Source of the DNA: Cryptomeria japonica
Lineage: Eukaryota > Streptophyta > Pinopsida > Cupressales > Cupressaceae
DNA: 64,000 nt
Direction of reading: 5' to 3'
Assembly: GCF_030272615.1 (NCBI RefSeq)
Contig: NC_081415.1
Location: forward strand, 192,851,695 to 192,915,694
Shown here: piece after piece, positions 14,230-25,570 of the stretch
Numbering within the stretch: the first letter of the stretch is position 1
How the letters are laid out: the number at the start of each line of letters is the position of its first letter
Notes under the pieces: generated by a model
What the model was told of the DNA's origin: nothing
What the model saw: the letters and a program-made list of their open reading frames with translations, nothing else
Databases searched by the model: none
Program-made: the position numbers and the translations under genes

Positions 14230-15367
14230 ATGGTGATTTTTTTAGGAAAGTGCATTTCATATATAAATCACCTCAAAGCTTTTGTAGATCCCAATCCTAG
14301 AGATGCTAATGAAAAACCTAATAGTTGTACCTCTCCTAGGGTATTTAAGGTGAATGAAAAAAGAGCTAATACTCCTATCAATGATCTCTTTAATGGAGAG
14401 AAAGCATTGAAGATTAACATGGTCCAATCTTCTTCTCATACATATTCCCTTGTGAAAGGGGGGCAAGATCAAAATATTGATGTTTCCATCTCTCTAGATC
14501 CTCCTTATTAGACTCCTAGAGCCTATCTTAATCATTAAAACATTTGTAGAGAAGATGATGTCATGCATTTCATTCATGATCTCTCTCCCCACATAACATT
14601 AAGTAAAGATGATGCATTATATGATAAGGTTCTTCCTTCCTAATCTACCAAAGAGGATATGCATGATGAAAGAAAGGAAAATCCTCCTTCACAAGATATT
14701 CCTTCTTCATCTACCAATCCCTTCATTCCTTCTAAACATCATTGCACTACAAATTTCAAAGTAATATATTACAATGTTCCTTTTCCTTATCAATTAAAAT
14801 ATTCTTATAGGAGTGGCTTTGACATGATATCAAAGCAAGGTTTTAAAGGATGAGGACTTAGAAAAATTGAACAAGGAATTAGAGTCCCTATAAACCCTCC
14901 TACACAAATTACCACAGAAGGCCTAGGAAATGATCCTTAGGATTCAATACTTCAAAGACCATCTTGCAAGACAACAAACCACTCGAGCATTTGAAGGTGC
15001 TTCAAAATCTCCTTTTTGTTCATTTCATCAAACTCGTGATCATCATGCTAATGGTTGTCCTGATTTTTAGAGTGCAATGAAAAGATTTATTGATAGTGTC
15101 GAAGTTAAAATCATTGATGAAAATCCTTCTTATAATAACAACCCTTGTCCTAAACCTCGAAATAATAAGCCTATGTTTGTTGATGATCAAGAACAATTAG
15201 CAACTAGAATCTTTTGGAAATTGAAGTATGACAAGAATGTTGTTTTTCCTTTTGTAAAGTTTAGCACTAAGCACAAAGAAGGAAGTGGATATTGTCTTTC
15301 TCATCATGGTGGTTCTCATTCTCTTGGAAAATGTAAAGCATTTAAGGAATTGGTTCAACAACAATAG
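14230..15367 (+). pseudogene. E1b decayed gag region with G-patch and two CHHC knuckles
   Basis: The frame from 14230 runs with stops to about 14940. Near 14800 it encodes a G-patch-like segment (YRSGFDMISKQGFKG, a stop at 14851, then GLRKIEQGI). G-patch domains bind nucleic acid or helicases and occur in some plant gypsy polyproteins. After a frame change the sequence has CSFHQTRDHHANGC (about 15015) and CYS-containing YCLSHHGGSHSLGKC (about 15290). Both have the spacing CX2HX4HX4C, a knuckle variant with His in place of the second Cys. E4 has the same variant. The 96-codon ORF 15077-15367 is the best-preserved part. Several stops mean no intact product. Confidence 0.6.
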
Positions 15368-16240
15368 GATCATTCTCGTATATGTCTTTCAACGGATTTT
15401 GCTCTCTTTCTTAGCAAAAAGGTAATGTATTAGCACTCTTTTCACCCTCATGTTGATCCTCAACCCATGAGACACGTAGTTAACTTAATTTGGGGTTCTT
15501 TGTCATTAGAGGTGGTGCGTTTTCAATTTCAAACATCTTGGGGTAGCAACATGATTCTCTCTTACCTCTATAGATTATCTTTTGAAGTTTCACCATTTCC
15601 TTTATGGATTGCATTATTCATAACTTGATGTCCTTTCTTGCATGGAGTTCTCCTTCATGCAAATTCATATGTGTTCCTTAGATAGGACTTATTCTTTTTT
15701 TGAAACGATATGTCTCTTATGAATAATCTCTCCTAAGGAAATGCATGATTCTTCCCCCTAATATATCCTTGTCTTCTTGCTTGGGGGGCAAGGACACGGG
15801 GGCTTCACTTACTGAACCTGGGTTATATCACCTATGTTCATGGCATACTAAAGGATCCCCCTATTTTCAAAAAATATTGCCCTAAACTCCTTTTTTCCAA
15901 CCCCCTCCCAATACACAACCTGAATTAAAAGCCCCCTATTTGCATTAAATATTGCATTTTTTCATAGCTCGAATTAAAACCCCCCCTATTTTCACCGATA
16001 GGAAATATATTGTACCCTCATTTTTAGGATATTAAACCCCCCAATATGAACGCATGTGATATGATATTTCCTATTTAGTGAAACTCCCATGGGCAAGGAT
16101 ATCATTTTCCCTTTATCTCTTTCTATCTAAAGTATTATTATTTCCTTTAGGGGTTGAATTTTTCATTTGTTGATATCATTTCTTGCATGAAACGGTATGT
16201 CTCTTATGAATAATCCATTCTTAGGGGAATATGTGATCAT

Positions 16241-16282
<42 letters not shown>

Positions 16283-17959
16283 GAAGATTATCTCTTCTTT
16301 AGAGTTGCATTTTACATATACTAATGTCTTTTCTTGCATTGGATATTTATTCATGTGAGTACATTGTGGACTTACTTATGTTTAATCTCTCCTTGTCGGT
16401 TGTGTAATTTTTCTCATTGTCCTTACACTTGGGGGGAAATGATTTCTCTCTATCTCTCTCTCATCCTTTCTAAGAATCCACTTTTCCTTTGTTGAGTGGT
16501 GTTTTCTTATGATCTGATGTCATTCCTTGTGTGAAGTTGTTTTCTCAAAGATTCTCCCTTATGCAAGAGGTGTAAGTCCTTGGCTACAACCTCTTCCTCA
16601 CTTGGTAATGTACATTTATTATAAAATTACCCCTCTCATTGGGTCAAAGTGTGTCATCCTTGATCAAGAACCTCTTTCATCTTGCAATAGGAGGAAGTTA
16701 TGAATTCTTGTTCCCCTTCCTTTCTCTTGGTAGAAGATGTTATATTTGTTCAAGAAACTCCTCTTGGAAGTAGATGTCTTTTGAGCAAAAATATCCTCTC
16801 CTCCAAGGATCTCCTTTACAATTGTTGCAAGATATCTCTTTTTCAACTATCTTATCCTTGCTTGAAGAGTATTTCCTCTTTAGCTTGGATTTATGACATT
16901 ATTTCCTATAAGATATCTCCTTGGTGTTGAAGGTTGGTGTCCTTTTTTCTAGCTTCCTTAAGACATCAACATACGGCTATGTTGATGTCTTAAGGGGGGG
17001 CACCCATATTATTCCCTTTGTACCATATTGTAGTATATTTTTTCATATCATCCTTGCATGCCTTAAATGAGGTGTTCATCCTCAGAACCAGAGTAAAAAA
17101 ATATTAGAGCAAGATGCTTCACACCCAAATCGAAATGCAACATTGATATTTGCCTTAAGTGGGGTTACACATCACTGAAACGAAAGTAAAAAAACTCTTA
17201 CATAGGATGTCCTTGAAACCAGACATGTATCTATTTCAATCGAAGTTATACATTCTCGGAACCAGAGGAAACTCTTAGAGAGAGATGTTCCCGATGTTGG
17301 GCATTCACCCCTTGGCATTTACACATAGTCGCCACTTGGAATTTGCATTTACATTACATGTCTTAAACAAGTTGATGCACACTCTTATACGAGGTGCTAT
17401 ATACTTGAAACCAGACATCACTTGCACACACGCACAAGGAAGATTGGAACTAGCTAAAAATAGCTAGATTATTCCTATTCTCCTCCCCAACATGGATCAC
17501 CTAGATAAAAACATCTAGGGGAAAGGTATCCATATCCTTTCTCATCATTCTTCTCATGGATCATCTAGAAAAACACATCTAGTATTCATTCATGCTCTCT
17601 CTCTCTTTCCTTCTCCTCACGAACTTGTAGCTTTGCTATTGATAGTTCATGGATAATGTGTGCTTTTCTCTTTTATGTGATTGCTTGTGTTAGTGAGATG
17701 ACACTTTTCAAGAATGATATTAGTTGTTGAGAGATTTTGATATCGAGGTCTCTTCGACTAGTTGACTTGAGGTCTTGTTTTTGGTTCTTATCTTTTTTGT
17801 GTTGTGCCTCTTTTGTCTTTTTGCCTTTGTTTGTCTTTTCGTTTTTGTCTTGTTTTTGTGTGCCCTTGCATATGTGAGTTAAGATAATAAGATTGGGGGC
17901 TTGGTTTCTCAAAATTAGTGATGTCTTATACTCATGATTTTTCTCTGCATTCCTCCTCT
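15368..17959 (+). other. E1b internal non-coding region
   Basis: No coding frame is convincing. It holds a 40-bp (CT)n tract at about 16240-16280 and smaller CT runs near 16440 and 17600. A diverged direct duplication carries TATGTCTCTTATGAATAATC near 15706 and 16194. A perfect hairpin lies at 16956-16995. The text GATTGGGGGCTTGG near 17891 matches E4 near 43910, which supports assigning this region to the E1b/E4 lineage. Confidence 0.5.
16956..16995. repeat. Perfect inverted repeat (18-bp arms, 4-base loop)
   Basis: CCTTAAGACATCAACATA is followed by CGGC and then its exact reverse complement. A G run follows directly (AAGGGGGGGCACCC). The arms are perfect although the surrounding element is old. 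Confidence 0.9.
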
Positions 17960-18008
17960 GGGTAAGTGCACAAAGATGGTGGTCAAAAAGGGGGGTATAA
18001 GTGGACAC
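17960..18008 (+). repeat. T left terminal inverted repeat
   Basis: It reads GGGTAAGTGCACAAAGATGG and, after 22 more bases, AAGTGGACAC. The right end reads the same modules in reverse complement with a spacer about 13 bp shorter. The GGGGTAT-like start also recurs inside the left repeat, so each module may be a duplicated binding site. Confidence 0.65.
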
Positions 18009-18864
18009 TTTTTTTTTTTTCTGAAATAAGGTGAACCTGAACTTGGAGGCAAAATTTTAAAGGCATCCACTCAAGATATGAAGATAATCAAAGAACAAAT
18101 ATTGTATTACTCTGAATCTAATTTCCAAAATACTAAACTTTTTCAAAATTGGATAAGATTAAGGGGGTCAAATCCTTCGTACACAAAAAATTGACCCTGA
18201 TTTTTTCTGAAAAACATAACATACTATCTGACATGCGGATCAAAAAAGTCATAGTTATATTTAGTATTTTGACAAATCCTTTGGCAGAAAGATAGTTAAG
18301 AGTTAGCACTAGAAGATGTGTATTTTTTGTAATTTTTTGTTTGAGTGTTTTTTTTTTATGATTTTTCCAATTGAGCACATCCTGAAAATTAGGTACCTAT
18401 TCGTGCACGAAGCATAAGTTGCACTAAACAAATCGAAAATACAATTTTATCTTATTTTTAAATTGTAAATAATCAAGTGCACTACAATAATATATAAAGT
18501 ATATCAAAAGTTATTCAAAAAATGGTGCACCTATGTCTATGAGAACTATGGAGACACTGGTAAAAGAAATTCAATAATAATATGTTATTGTTGTTCAAAT
18601 TGAAAAAAAAATATATGGTTAGAAAGCTCAGAAGATGGGTGAAAATATGGTGGCAATTTTAGAAATACCCACTTGATGAAGTGTAAACCCGATGATGACA
18701 AAGTTGATAAAATAAAAAACGTCAAAAATGAGAGAAATGGACGGAAATCAAACTTCCAAACCGTAGCTTTGTCATCCAGGCCTATTTCCAAGCCTAAACA
18801 ATAAAAAGTGCATACAGGGTACTAAAAGTTTAAAAAGTGCGTACGGGGTACTTATGGTGTAAGC
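18009..18864. other. T left subterminal spacer, no gene seen
   Basis: AT-rich, with a T run at 18009-18020. No frame is supported. Near 18800-18855 two GTGCATAC/GTGCGTAC-type motifs with GGGTAC follow each other. They look like diverged forms of the 29-bp unit. Confidence 0.5.
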
Positions 18865-18940
18865 AACACATACGCACTCGTTTTCCTATAAACAACGTGT
18901 ACATGCTCTTTTTACTATAAACAGCGCGTACGCGCTATTG
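18865..18940 (+). repeat. T left subterminal 29-bp repeats
   Basis: Units start at 18865, 18894 and 18923, exactly 29 bp apart. Each has a palindrome-like core (the third is perfect: AGCGCGTACGCGCT), and the first two continue with a spacer like TTTTCCTATAAAC. Diverged units also occur around 21455-21640. The plus-strand orientation is the same as at the right end. Confidence 0.8.
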
Positions 18941-19784
18941 TATAATATGATATTCTATATATAATATGTGTATATACATATAATATATGTAATATATAAT
19001 ATATGTATACTATGATATTGTATATATAATATGTGTATATACATATATTATATAATATATGTATATATATATAATATATTAAACATATATATACACATGT
19101 AAGTGTATTGTCTCCCCCTCTCAAACACATACAAGGTCTCCCTCTCTCTTTCTCTCTCTCTCTGTCCCTCTCTCTCCCCTTCTCCCTTCCTCCATACCCC
19201 ATCCCTCTCTCTCTCCCTCACTCATTGATTGATGGATTTGTGTGTGTATATTGAATAGGAGGAATAGGGTTTGAAATTGAACCACGGGTGTATTACTGTG
19301 ACAAACAAGGAAACCTGTAGCAATATTCTTCTCGAATGTGTTTTTAATGAGCAGAGAAGATGTGGAAAATAGTGTCAACAAAGCAACATGATGAGTCAGA
19401 GTACCTACAATATTTTTTTTAGAAGGAAACAATAGGTAGGAAGAGAAAGAGGGAGAGTAACACAGATGATGTCCTGGAGAATGATAATGGTGGGTATGCG
19501 AGAGTTCCCATGTTGTTACACAATGCTTGTCACCTAAAGAAATCAACTTGGAACGATACATACCCATGAAAGAAATCAAGTGTGTAATTCCTATAGTCAC
19601 AATTGAGATCAGTCTTATAACCTTGCAAATTTAATAGCATCATATGTTTTAGAACTTAGCCAATACTCTTAGGGTTAGGTCAAGCTCTTACACTTGCTTT
19701 TTAGTGAAGCCTCGTTGTTTGTTCGCTTGGAGTCTCGTTGTATGATGTTCTCTTCATAACTTTAAATTTAATATATCATTTTAT
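18941..19784. repeat. T TA-rich tract, short CT tract and unassigned spacer
   Basis: 18941-19085 is a TA/CA-type simple repeat with many ATATAATATGTGTATATAC variants. 19138-19222 is a CT-rich block that includes CTTCTCCCTTCCTCCATACC, the motif of the large tract at 20091. 19225-19784 shows no supported gene. Confidence 0.6.
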
Positions 19785-20085
19785 TAGCCCACCATATGAC
19801 CCCTTAGGTGTCATTAGAGGTAGTATTGTTTCCTAAGAGGTCATATGGTGTCCTATGACCCCTTAAGACCCCTCGGGACACCAATGACCCATAACAACAC
19901 CATATTGTGTTCTAAAGGGTCCTATGGTGTTCTATGACCCCTTAGGACACCATTTGGTGTTGTTATATGTCCTATGGTGTGCTAAGGGATAATATAGTGT
20001 CATATGACCCCTTAGGACACCCTATGACCCCTTAGATGTTGTTAGGTGTCATATTGTGTTCTAAGGGTCATATTGTGTCCTGGAT
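19785..20085. repeat. Cluster of interleaved palindromic repeats
   Basis: Variants of CATATGACCCCTTAGGACACC and its reverse complement (GGTGTCCTAAGGGGTCATATG type) recur roughly every 20-45 bp in both orientations. A stray copy (TCATATGGTGTCCTGTG) lies at about 20299. The cluster could form many alternative hairpins. There is no coding potential. Confidence 0.75.
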
Positions 20086-20090
20086 TCGAT

Positions 20091-20650
20091 ATCTCTTCCT
20101 CTCCCTCCCTCCCCCTCCTTCTTCTCTCCCTATCTCCCCCCCCTCTCTCTCTCCCCTTCTCCCTTCCTCCATACCCCATCCCTCTCTCTCTCACTCTCTC
20201 CCCTTCTCCCTTCATCCATACCCCATCCCTCTTTCTCTTCTTCTCTCCCTCCCTCTTTCTCTTCTTTTGTAATTCCTATAGTCACAATAGAGATCAATCA
20301 TATGGTGTCCTGTGTCCTTTCTCTCTCCCTCTCCCTCCTTCCCTCCCCCTCTTCTCTCCCTCTTTCCCTCCCTCTACCTCTCTCCCTCTCTACCTTCCCT
20401 CCCCCCTCTCTCTCTCTCTCCCTCTCTCTCCCTCTCTCTCCTTTCCTCTCTCTCCCTCTCCCTCCCCCTTCCCCCTCTTCTCTCCCTCTCCCCTCTCCTC
20501 TCCCTCCCTCCTACTCTCCCTCTCCCTTCCTCCATACCCCTTCTTCTCTCCCACCCTCCCCCCTCTTCTCTCCCTCTCTCTCCCTCTACCTCTCTCCCTC
20601 GCTCTACCTTCCCTCCCCCCTCTACCTCTCTCCCTCTCTCTACCTTCCCT

Positions 20651-20694
<44 letters not shown>

Positions 20695-21371
20695 TCTCTC
20701 CCTCTCCCTCTTCCTCTCCCTCTCTCTCCATCTCCCTCTCTCCCTCTGTCCTTCCCTTCCGCCCCCCTCCTCTCTCTCTCTCTCCCTCCTTCCCTTCTGC
20801 CCCCTACTCTCTCCCTCCCCCCTACTCTCCCCCCTCTCCCTCTCTCTCTCTCCCTCCCTTCCTCCACGTCCCTTCTTCCTTCCCACCCTCCCCCCTCTTC
20901 TCTCCCTCTCTCCTGCCCTCTACCTCTCTCCCTCTCTCTACCTTCCCTCCCCCCTCTCCCTCTCTCCCTCTCTCCCTCCCTCTCCCTCTCTCCCTCTCTC
21001 TACCTTCCCTCCCCCCTCTCTCTCTCCCTCTCTCCCCCTCTCCCTCCTTCCCTCTCTCTCTCCCTCTCCCCTCTCCTCTCCCTCCCCCCCTCTCCTCTCC
21101 CTCTCCCTTCCTCCATACCCCTTCTTCTCTCCCACCCTCCCCACTCTTCTCTCCTTCTCTCCCACCCTCCTTCCCTTCCGCCCCCCCTCCTCTCTCCCTC
21201 CCCCCTACTCTCCCTCTCCCTTCCTCCACACCCCTTCTTCTCTCCCACCCTCCCCCCTCTTCTCTCCCTCTCTCCCTCCCTCCCTCCTTCCTTCCCTTCC
21301 CCCCCTCCTCTCTCCCTCTCTCCCTACTCTCCCTCTTCTCTCCCTCTCTCCCTCTCTCCCTCCCTCCCTTC

Positions 21372-21422
<51 letters not shown>

Positions 21423-21430
21423 TCTCCCTT
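20091..21430. repeat. 1.3-kb pyrimidine-rich tract
   Basis: Almost pure C/T on the plus strand, built from CCCTCTCTC-type units with a longer recurring unit (CTCCCTTCCTCCATACCCC and relatives). It is interrupted by purine-containing sequence at 20265-20310 and ends in a (CT)n run at 21383-21420. The Ser/Pro/Leu and Arg/Glu/Gly frames on the two strands are products of the composition, not genes. Confidence 0.95.
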
Positions 21431-21454
21431 TTCATTCACATCTTTTCTACTACC

Positions 21455-21640
21455 AATAGCACGTACAAGGTATTGAAACTATTAGTTCACTGCCCTGCCA
21501 TGACTTTTTAAGGCAAAGGAGCGCACATGCATTACTTATTACTTGTAAGCGCATATAGGGTACTACACCTATTATTCGTTACCCTATGATAACAGTTTTT
21601 AGGCTTAGGAGCGCGTACGCGCTACTTATTAGTCCAGAAT
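21455..21640 (+). repeat. T internal copies of the palindromic subterminal motif
   Basis: AGCACGTACAAGGT (21458), AGCGCACATGCATT (about 21520), AAGCGCATATAGGG (about 21548) and the perfect palindrome AGCGCGTACGCGCT (about 21610) lie upstream of the transposase gene. They match the subterminal core. The left array therefore seems to be split by the simple-sequence DNA at 18941-21450, and these copies may sit in the transposase promoter. Confidence 0.65.
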
Positions 21641-22020
21641 GGGAAAAAAGAATACCGTTGGGCTTGTCAACATTTTATGGACTAGTAGCGTGTATGTAGT
21701 TTATAGACATAGTTTTAGTTGCCCAAGAGCCTCAACGGCCTCAAAAGAAGTTTTTGAGGTTGTTAAAGGCCCCATTGGAATTGTGTCTGCACTTCTATCA
21801 CTATTTTATACACAGAAGTAAGTAAATTTTTTGTTTTTGCATGATTTCAAATGATTGAATTGTTGTTGTTATTAGTTTTTGTCAGTAGTATTGTGATTGT
21901 TTAATAGTTTGATTCCAAAAAATAGTGATAAGATGCATATTTATGGTTATTTGTTTGTTTATGAACTTTTGTTTACATATATATGTAATATGATTCTATT
22001 TAGGACAACCGATATCAACC
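21641..22020 (+). promoter_or_regulatory. Putative 5' leader exon and leader intron of the transposase gene
   Basis: A consensus donor CAGAA|GTAAGT at 21818 and an acceptor TTCTATTTAG at 22003 would remove about 186 bp just before the ATG at 22021. This is a structural prediction only. The palindromic motifs end just upstream. Confidence 0.4.
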
Positions 22021-24943
22021 ATGGGAAAGAACAAGTGAGGAACGATGGAACAACGAGAGGCTCAAAAGGAAAGACAAAGGCATCGTATAAAGAAATTGCA
22101 TGACATAAGAACAATGGGAGAAGAAGGTATGTCATCCTCAACATCTCAATTCGATTTACCAAATGAATATAATGCACCTAATGCAATTGAAGAAGAGACA
22201 TTTCATTTACCGTTTGAACCTAATGTAATTGAAGAAGATACCGCATTGAATAATCAATTAAATGATGAACATATTACACCTTCTCTACTTGATGAATTGA
22301 ATGTACATAATGCACCGATGTTAACACCTCCTAGAATCATTTGTAGGAAACCAAAGCATCTAATTGACATTGATGAGAATATATTGAAGTCAATGCCCAA
22401 TAAAATGAATGAACAAACTTGTAGGAGAATGGTTAAAAGAATATGGAAAAACTATTTTAATAACTTAAATCAAACCGCAAGATGTCAATTAATTGGTCAA
22501 ATGATTAAAAGTTTGAATTTTAGAGAGACAATGAAAATTCTAGGCCTAAGATCATCTGAAAGTAATAGTGAAAGAACTATTGTGAGAAATCTATTTTATG
22601 CATATCAAGCTATTGGTTCAAAATCACATACTAAAGATTCTAATGCTACTCGACGTGTCATTACATTAACCATAATCAACAAGAAAATAAAAAAAGATCG
22701 TTTGATAAGCAAAACAAGTAAGTCATTAAACGTTAGTAGAACAACATTAAGTAAAGCATTAAAGAGGCAGGAAAAAATAGAGGAACCTAACAATAATTCT
22801 TTTTGGGCATTCTCAGGTAGACTACCACGCAAAGACAAGGTTGTTGTTGATCCACTAAAAACATTAATTGAAAATTTTTGGCATGAAAACACAAGAGTTT
22901 CGCCCAACCAAAGAGATGTTGTTAGAAGGCGAATTGGGTCTACAAATCGCGAACCACGTGCCAAACACTATTTGGATATGACTCAAACTAAATTTTATGA
23001 AATATTCCTTCAAAAGTTTCCTCATATAAGAATTTCTCAAAGATTTTTTGAACTGGCAAAACCTTTTTATATTAAGATTAATCATGTACGCACCACGTGT
23101 TGTTGCAGGATGCATATTAAATTTTCCATGCATTATGATATTTTTCATCATATTTGTTCTACTTTGCACACTAACGATGTTTTGCAGGAATGTAATATAC
23201 AAGCACCTCCTAAGTCGGTAAGATAATTTATTTCAAGTGTGCTATGTAATATAAATAATGGTTGCATTTATTATAAGATGCCTTGTTTGGAAGGTTCTTG
23301 TGCTATATGTGGTGGTTTGCAACATTTACCAATATGCGTACATTTGGAGAGCACACATGAAATTGGTACGAAACTAGTTTCTTTAGGAAAATACAAGACA
23401 ATCACATATGGAGTTAAAGATGGAAAAGATTTGAAGAGATGTGAGCTAGTGAAAAATGATATATGTGTAGCTCAATTTATGAAAATGTTTCAAGAGAAAC
23501 TAGTTTATGAGTACATAATGCATACACATAGAGCTTGATGGTTAGATGAGCAGTTCAAGTTATGCAAGGACACATTTCCTCTTAGCACCATTGTCTCTAT
23601 CATTGATTTTGCTGAAAATTATACACTACAACCTCAAAATGAAGTGCAATCCATGTATTATCACTCTACACAAATTTCTATTTTTGTACACATAGCATTC
23701 ATGGATGCAGATGATAGCATAGAGGAGGATAAAAAGGTTGTAAGAGAGTATCACTTCTACATAAGTGATGATCGTACTCATTCATCAGAGTTTGTACAAG
23801 GATGCTTTAAAGTTTTCTATGATAGTTTAAGGGAAAGGAACATATGATACTACCGACACTTAATATGGTCAGATAATTGCACCGCACAATTCAAGAATGC
23901 AAGGATGTTTTATTGGTTGACAATGATGCATATGACAAGCGGTGTACAATATTTTTGGAATTTCATTGAGGCTGGACATGGTAAAGGAGAGCATGATGGT
24001 TCAGGAGCATGTGTGAAAAGAGCCCTAGCTAGGGAAGAATTGAAGTACGAAGGTGGTGCTGAGTTGATAGATGCAGAAATAATTGTGTGTTGGTGTAAGT
24101 CTATGATGGGTCCAAGTAATCTAGGTACGTCAATGGTTCTTAGATATTTTTGGTTGATCACTGAATCTAACATTGAAAACTATCTAGATTGTTGTACAGT
24201 TGCATGATCGAGTGACATGCACTCATTTATGAGTTCAAATTCAAGTTCACTGGTAATTTATACGAGACAAATGGTATGTTTTTTCTCTTCATGCATGTAT
24301 TGTTTGTGGGAAGAATGTGAATCACAAGAGTGGGTTGAAAAATAGTCTTGTAGATTGTTGGTTCCCATTGATTCATATCAAATTCCCAAAGCACTACAAT
24401 TGAGCTAGATGGAGACATTAGTGGAATTTGACCATGTATCCGACCTACTGGATTCGGTGATTTTTTGAGTTAATTTTTTTGCAAGTATTCTTTTTGGTTC
24501 ATTTTGTTGTACATCATACTTTATTTTTGGTATTAATTAACACTTTATAAAATGCAGGTCATGTGTATGCAGTTATTGCAGAAGATAACAATGAAGAAGG
24601 AACATATTACTATTTGTGTCATTGTGTTGAGCCTAAAAGAAAATTGACAACCACAATCATTGACGAAGAGGGTATTGAGTACCCAATAGGGTTTGTTGTC
24701 ATGATAGGAACATGGCTTCAGAGATACCCTATCAAGAATTCTGATGTTTGGTTGTTCGAGGACTTTGAAACACACAGACATATTCTTCATTTCTCTATCC
24801 TAGTTGTTACAATAAATATTCATTTGATGAAGTATCGTGGTAGACCTCATAACAAGATTTTATGGAAAGTTCATGAATTTGACCACGAGGCAATACTTGA
24901 CACAATATGGGGTAGAGCCGATCCTGAAGGCTCACTTGATTGA
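22021..24943 (+). pseudogene. T transposase-like gene (DDE type, Cys-rich), broken by stops
   Basis: One frame from ATG 22021 runs to about 24456 and continues in a second exon (about 24558-24943, acceptor AAAATGCAG). The N-terminus is basic (EQREAQKERQRHRIKK). A Cys cluster TTCCCRMH lies near residue 360 and CLEGSCAICGGLQHLPICVH near 422. Acidic motifs follow in the order expected of an RNase H-like transposase: DFAENY (Asp about 529), WSDNC..QFKNAR (Asp about 618) and GHGKGEHDGSG (Asp about 659). The C-terminal exon has a GTWLQRYPI region. Eukaryotic genomes carry related DDE-like proteins with SDxCxxQFKN and GHGK..HDG motifs; I cannot name the superfamily (Sola is one to test). The start at 22021 is chosen over 22045 because only a TGA at 22036 separates them. 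In-frame stops at 22036, 23224, 23536, 23845, 24205, 24343 and 24406 inactivate it. Confidence 0.75.
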
Positions 24944-25014
24944 TTCTATGATTCAGAGTAGAATGATTTTGAGAATTTTGTATAAATCATCGACGAATTG
25001 TTCTATATTCATTT

Positions 25015-25420
25015 TTTGTATATTTAAATGCCCATGAGCTGATTTTTACATGTTTAGGGGCATAATTTTGTATATTTACATGGCAATGAGCTGATTTATA
25101 CATATGTACATGCCAAATTTTGTATATTAAAATGGCGATGAGCTGAATCGCACATATTGTAATGCCAAATTTTGTATAAAAGCCCATCAGATGATTTGTA
25201 TATTAAAATGGCGATGAGTTGAATCGCACGTATTGTAATGCCAAATTTTGTATAAACGCCCATGAGATGATTTGTAAGATATTTTTTTGTATAATCAAAT
25301 AGCCAAGAGTTGATTTGACCATATTTAGAGACAATTTTTTGAATAATATGTGACAACGTTTTGTGACTATTTTGTGTGTCAATGTTTTGTGACTATGTTT
25401 TGAGTATATGTGATGTGTCC
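25015..25420. repeat. Diverged short tandem repeats downstream of the transposase
   Basis: Blocks such as TGCCAAATTTTGTAT (25111, 25163, 25239) and ATGGCGATGAGCTGAATCGC alternate at irregular spacing of about 50-76 bp. No coding role is visible. The block may be the 3' untranslated part of the transposase gene or a decayed satellite. Confidence 0.6.
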
Positions 25421-25570
25421 CTGGTCAATCATGAGCATTCTTGATTCTTGTATAATCATGGAGAATTATTTGAGTCATTATCGGATCATAGGGGTCATAG
25501 ATTGAGACTAGATACAATTTGAGCAACATTGTTGTCAAAAAAATTGTCAAAAAAGTTGTCAAGCAACTTC

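Noticed and set aside
17673-18008. 111-codon minus-strand ORF rich in Lys/Thr/Gln
   Set aside because: It crosses the left boundary of T and is low in complexity, so it is not a conserved gene.
20046-21511. Long Ser/Pro/Leu ORFs (up to 476 codons) on plus and Arg/Glu/Gly ORFs on minus
   Set aside because: Translations of a pyrimidine tract in every frame; the absence of stops is due to base composition.
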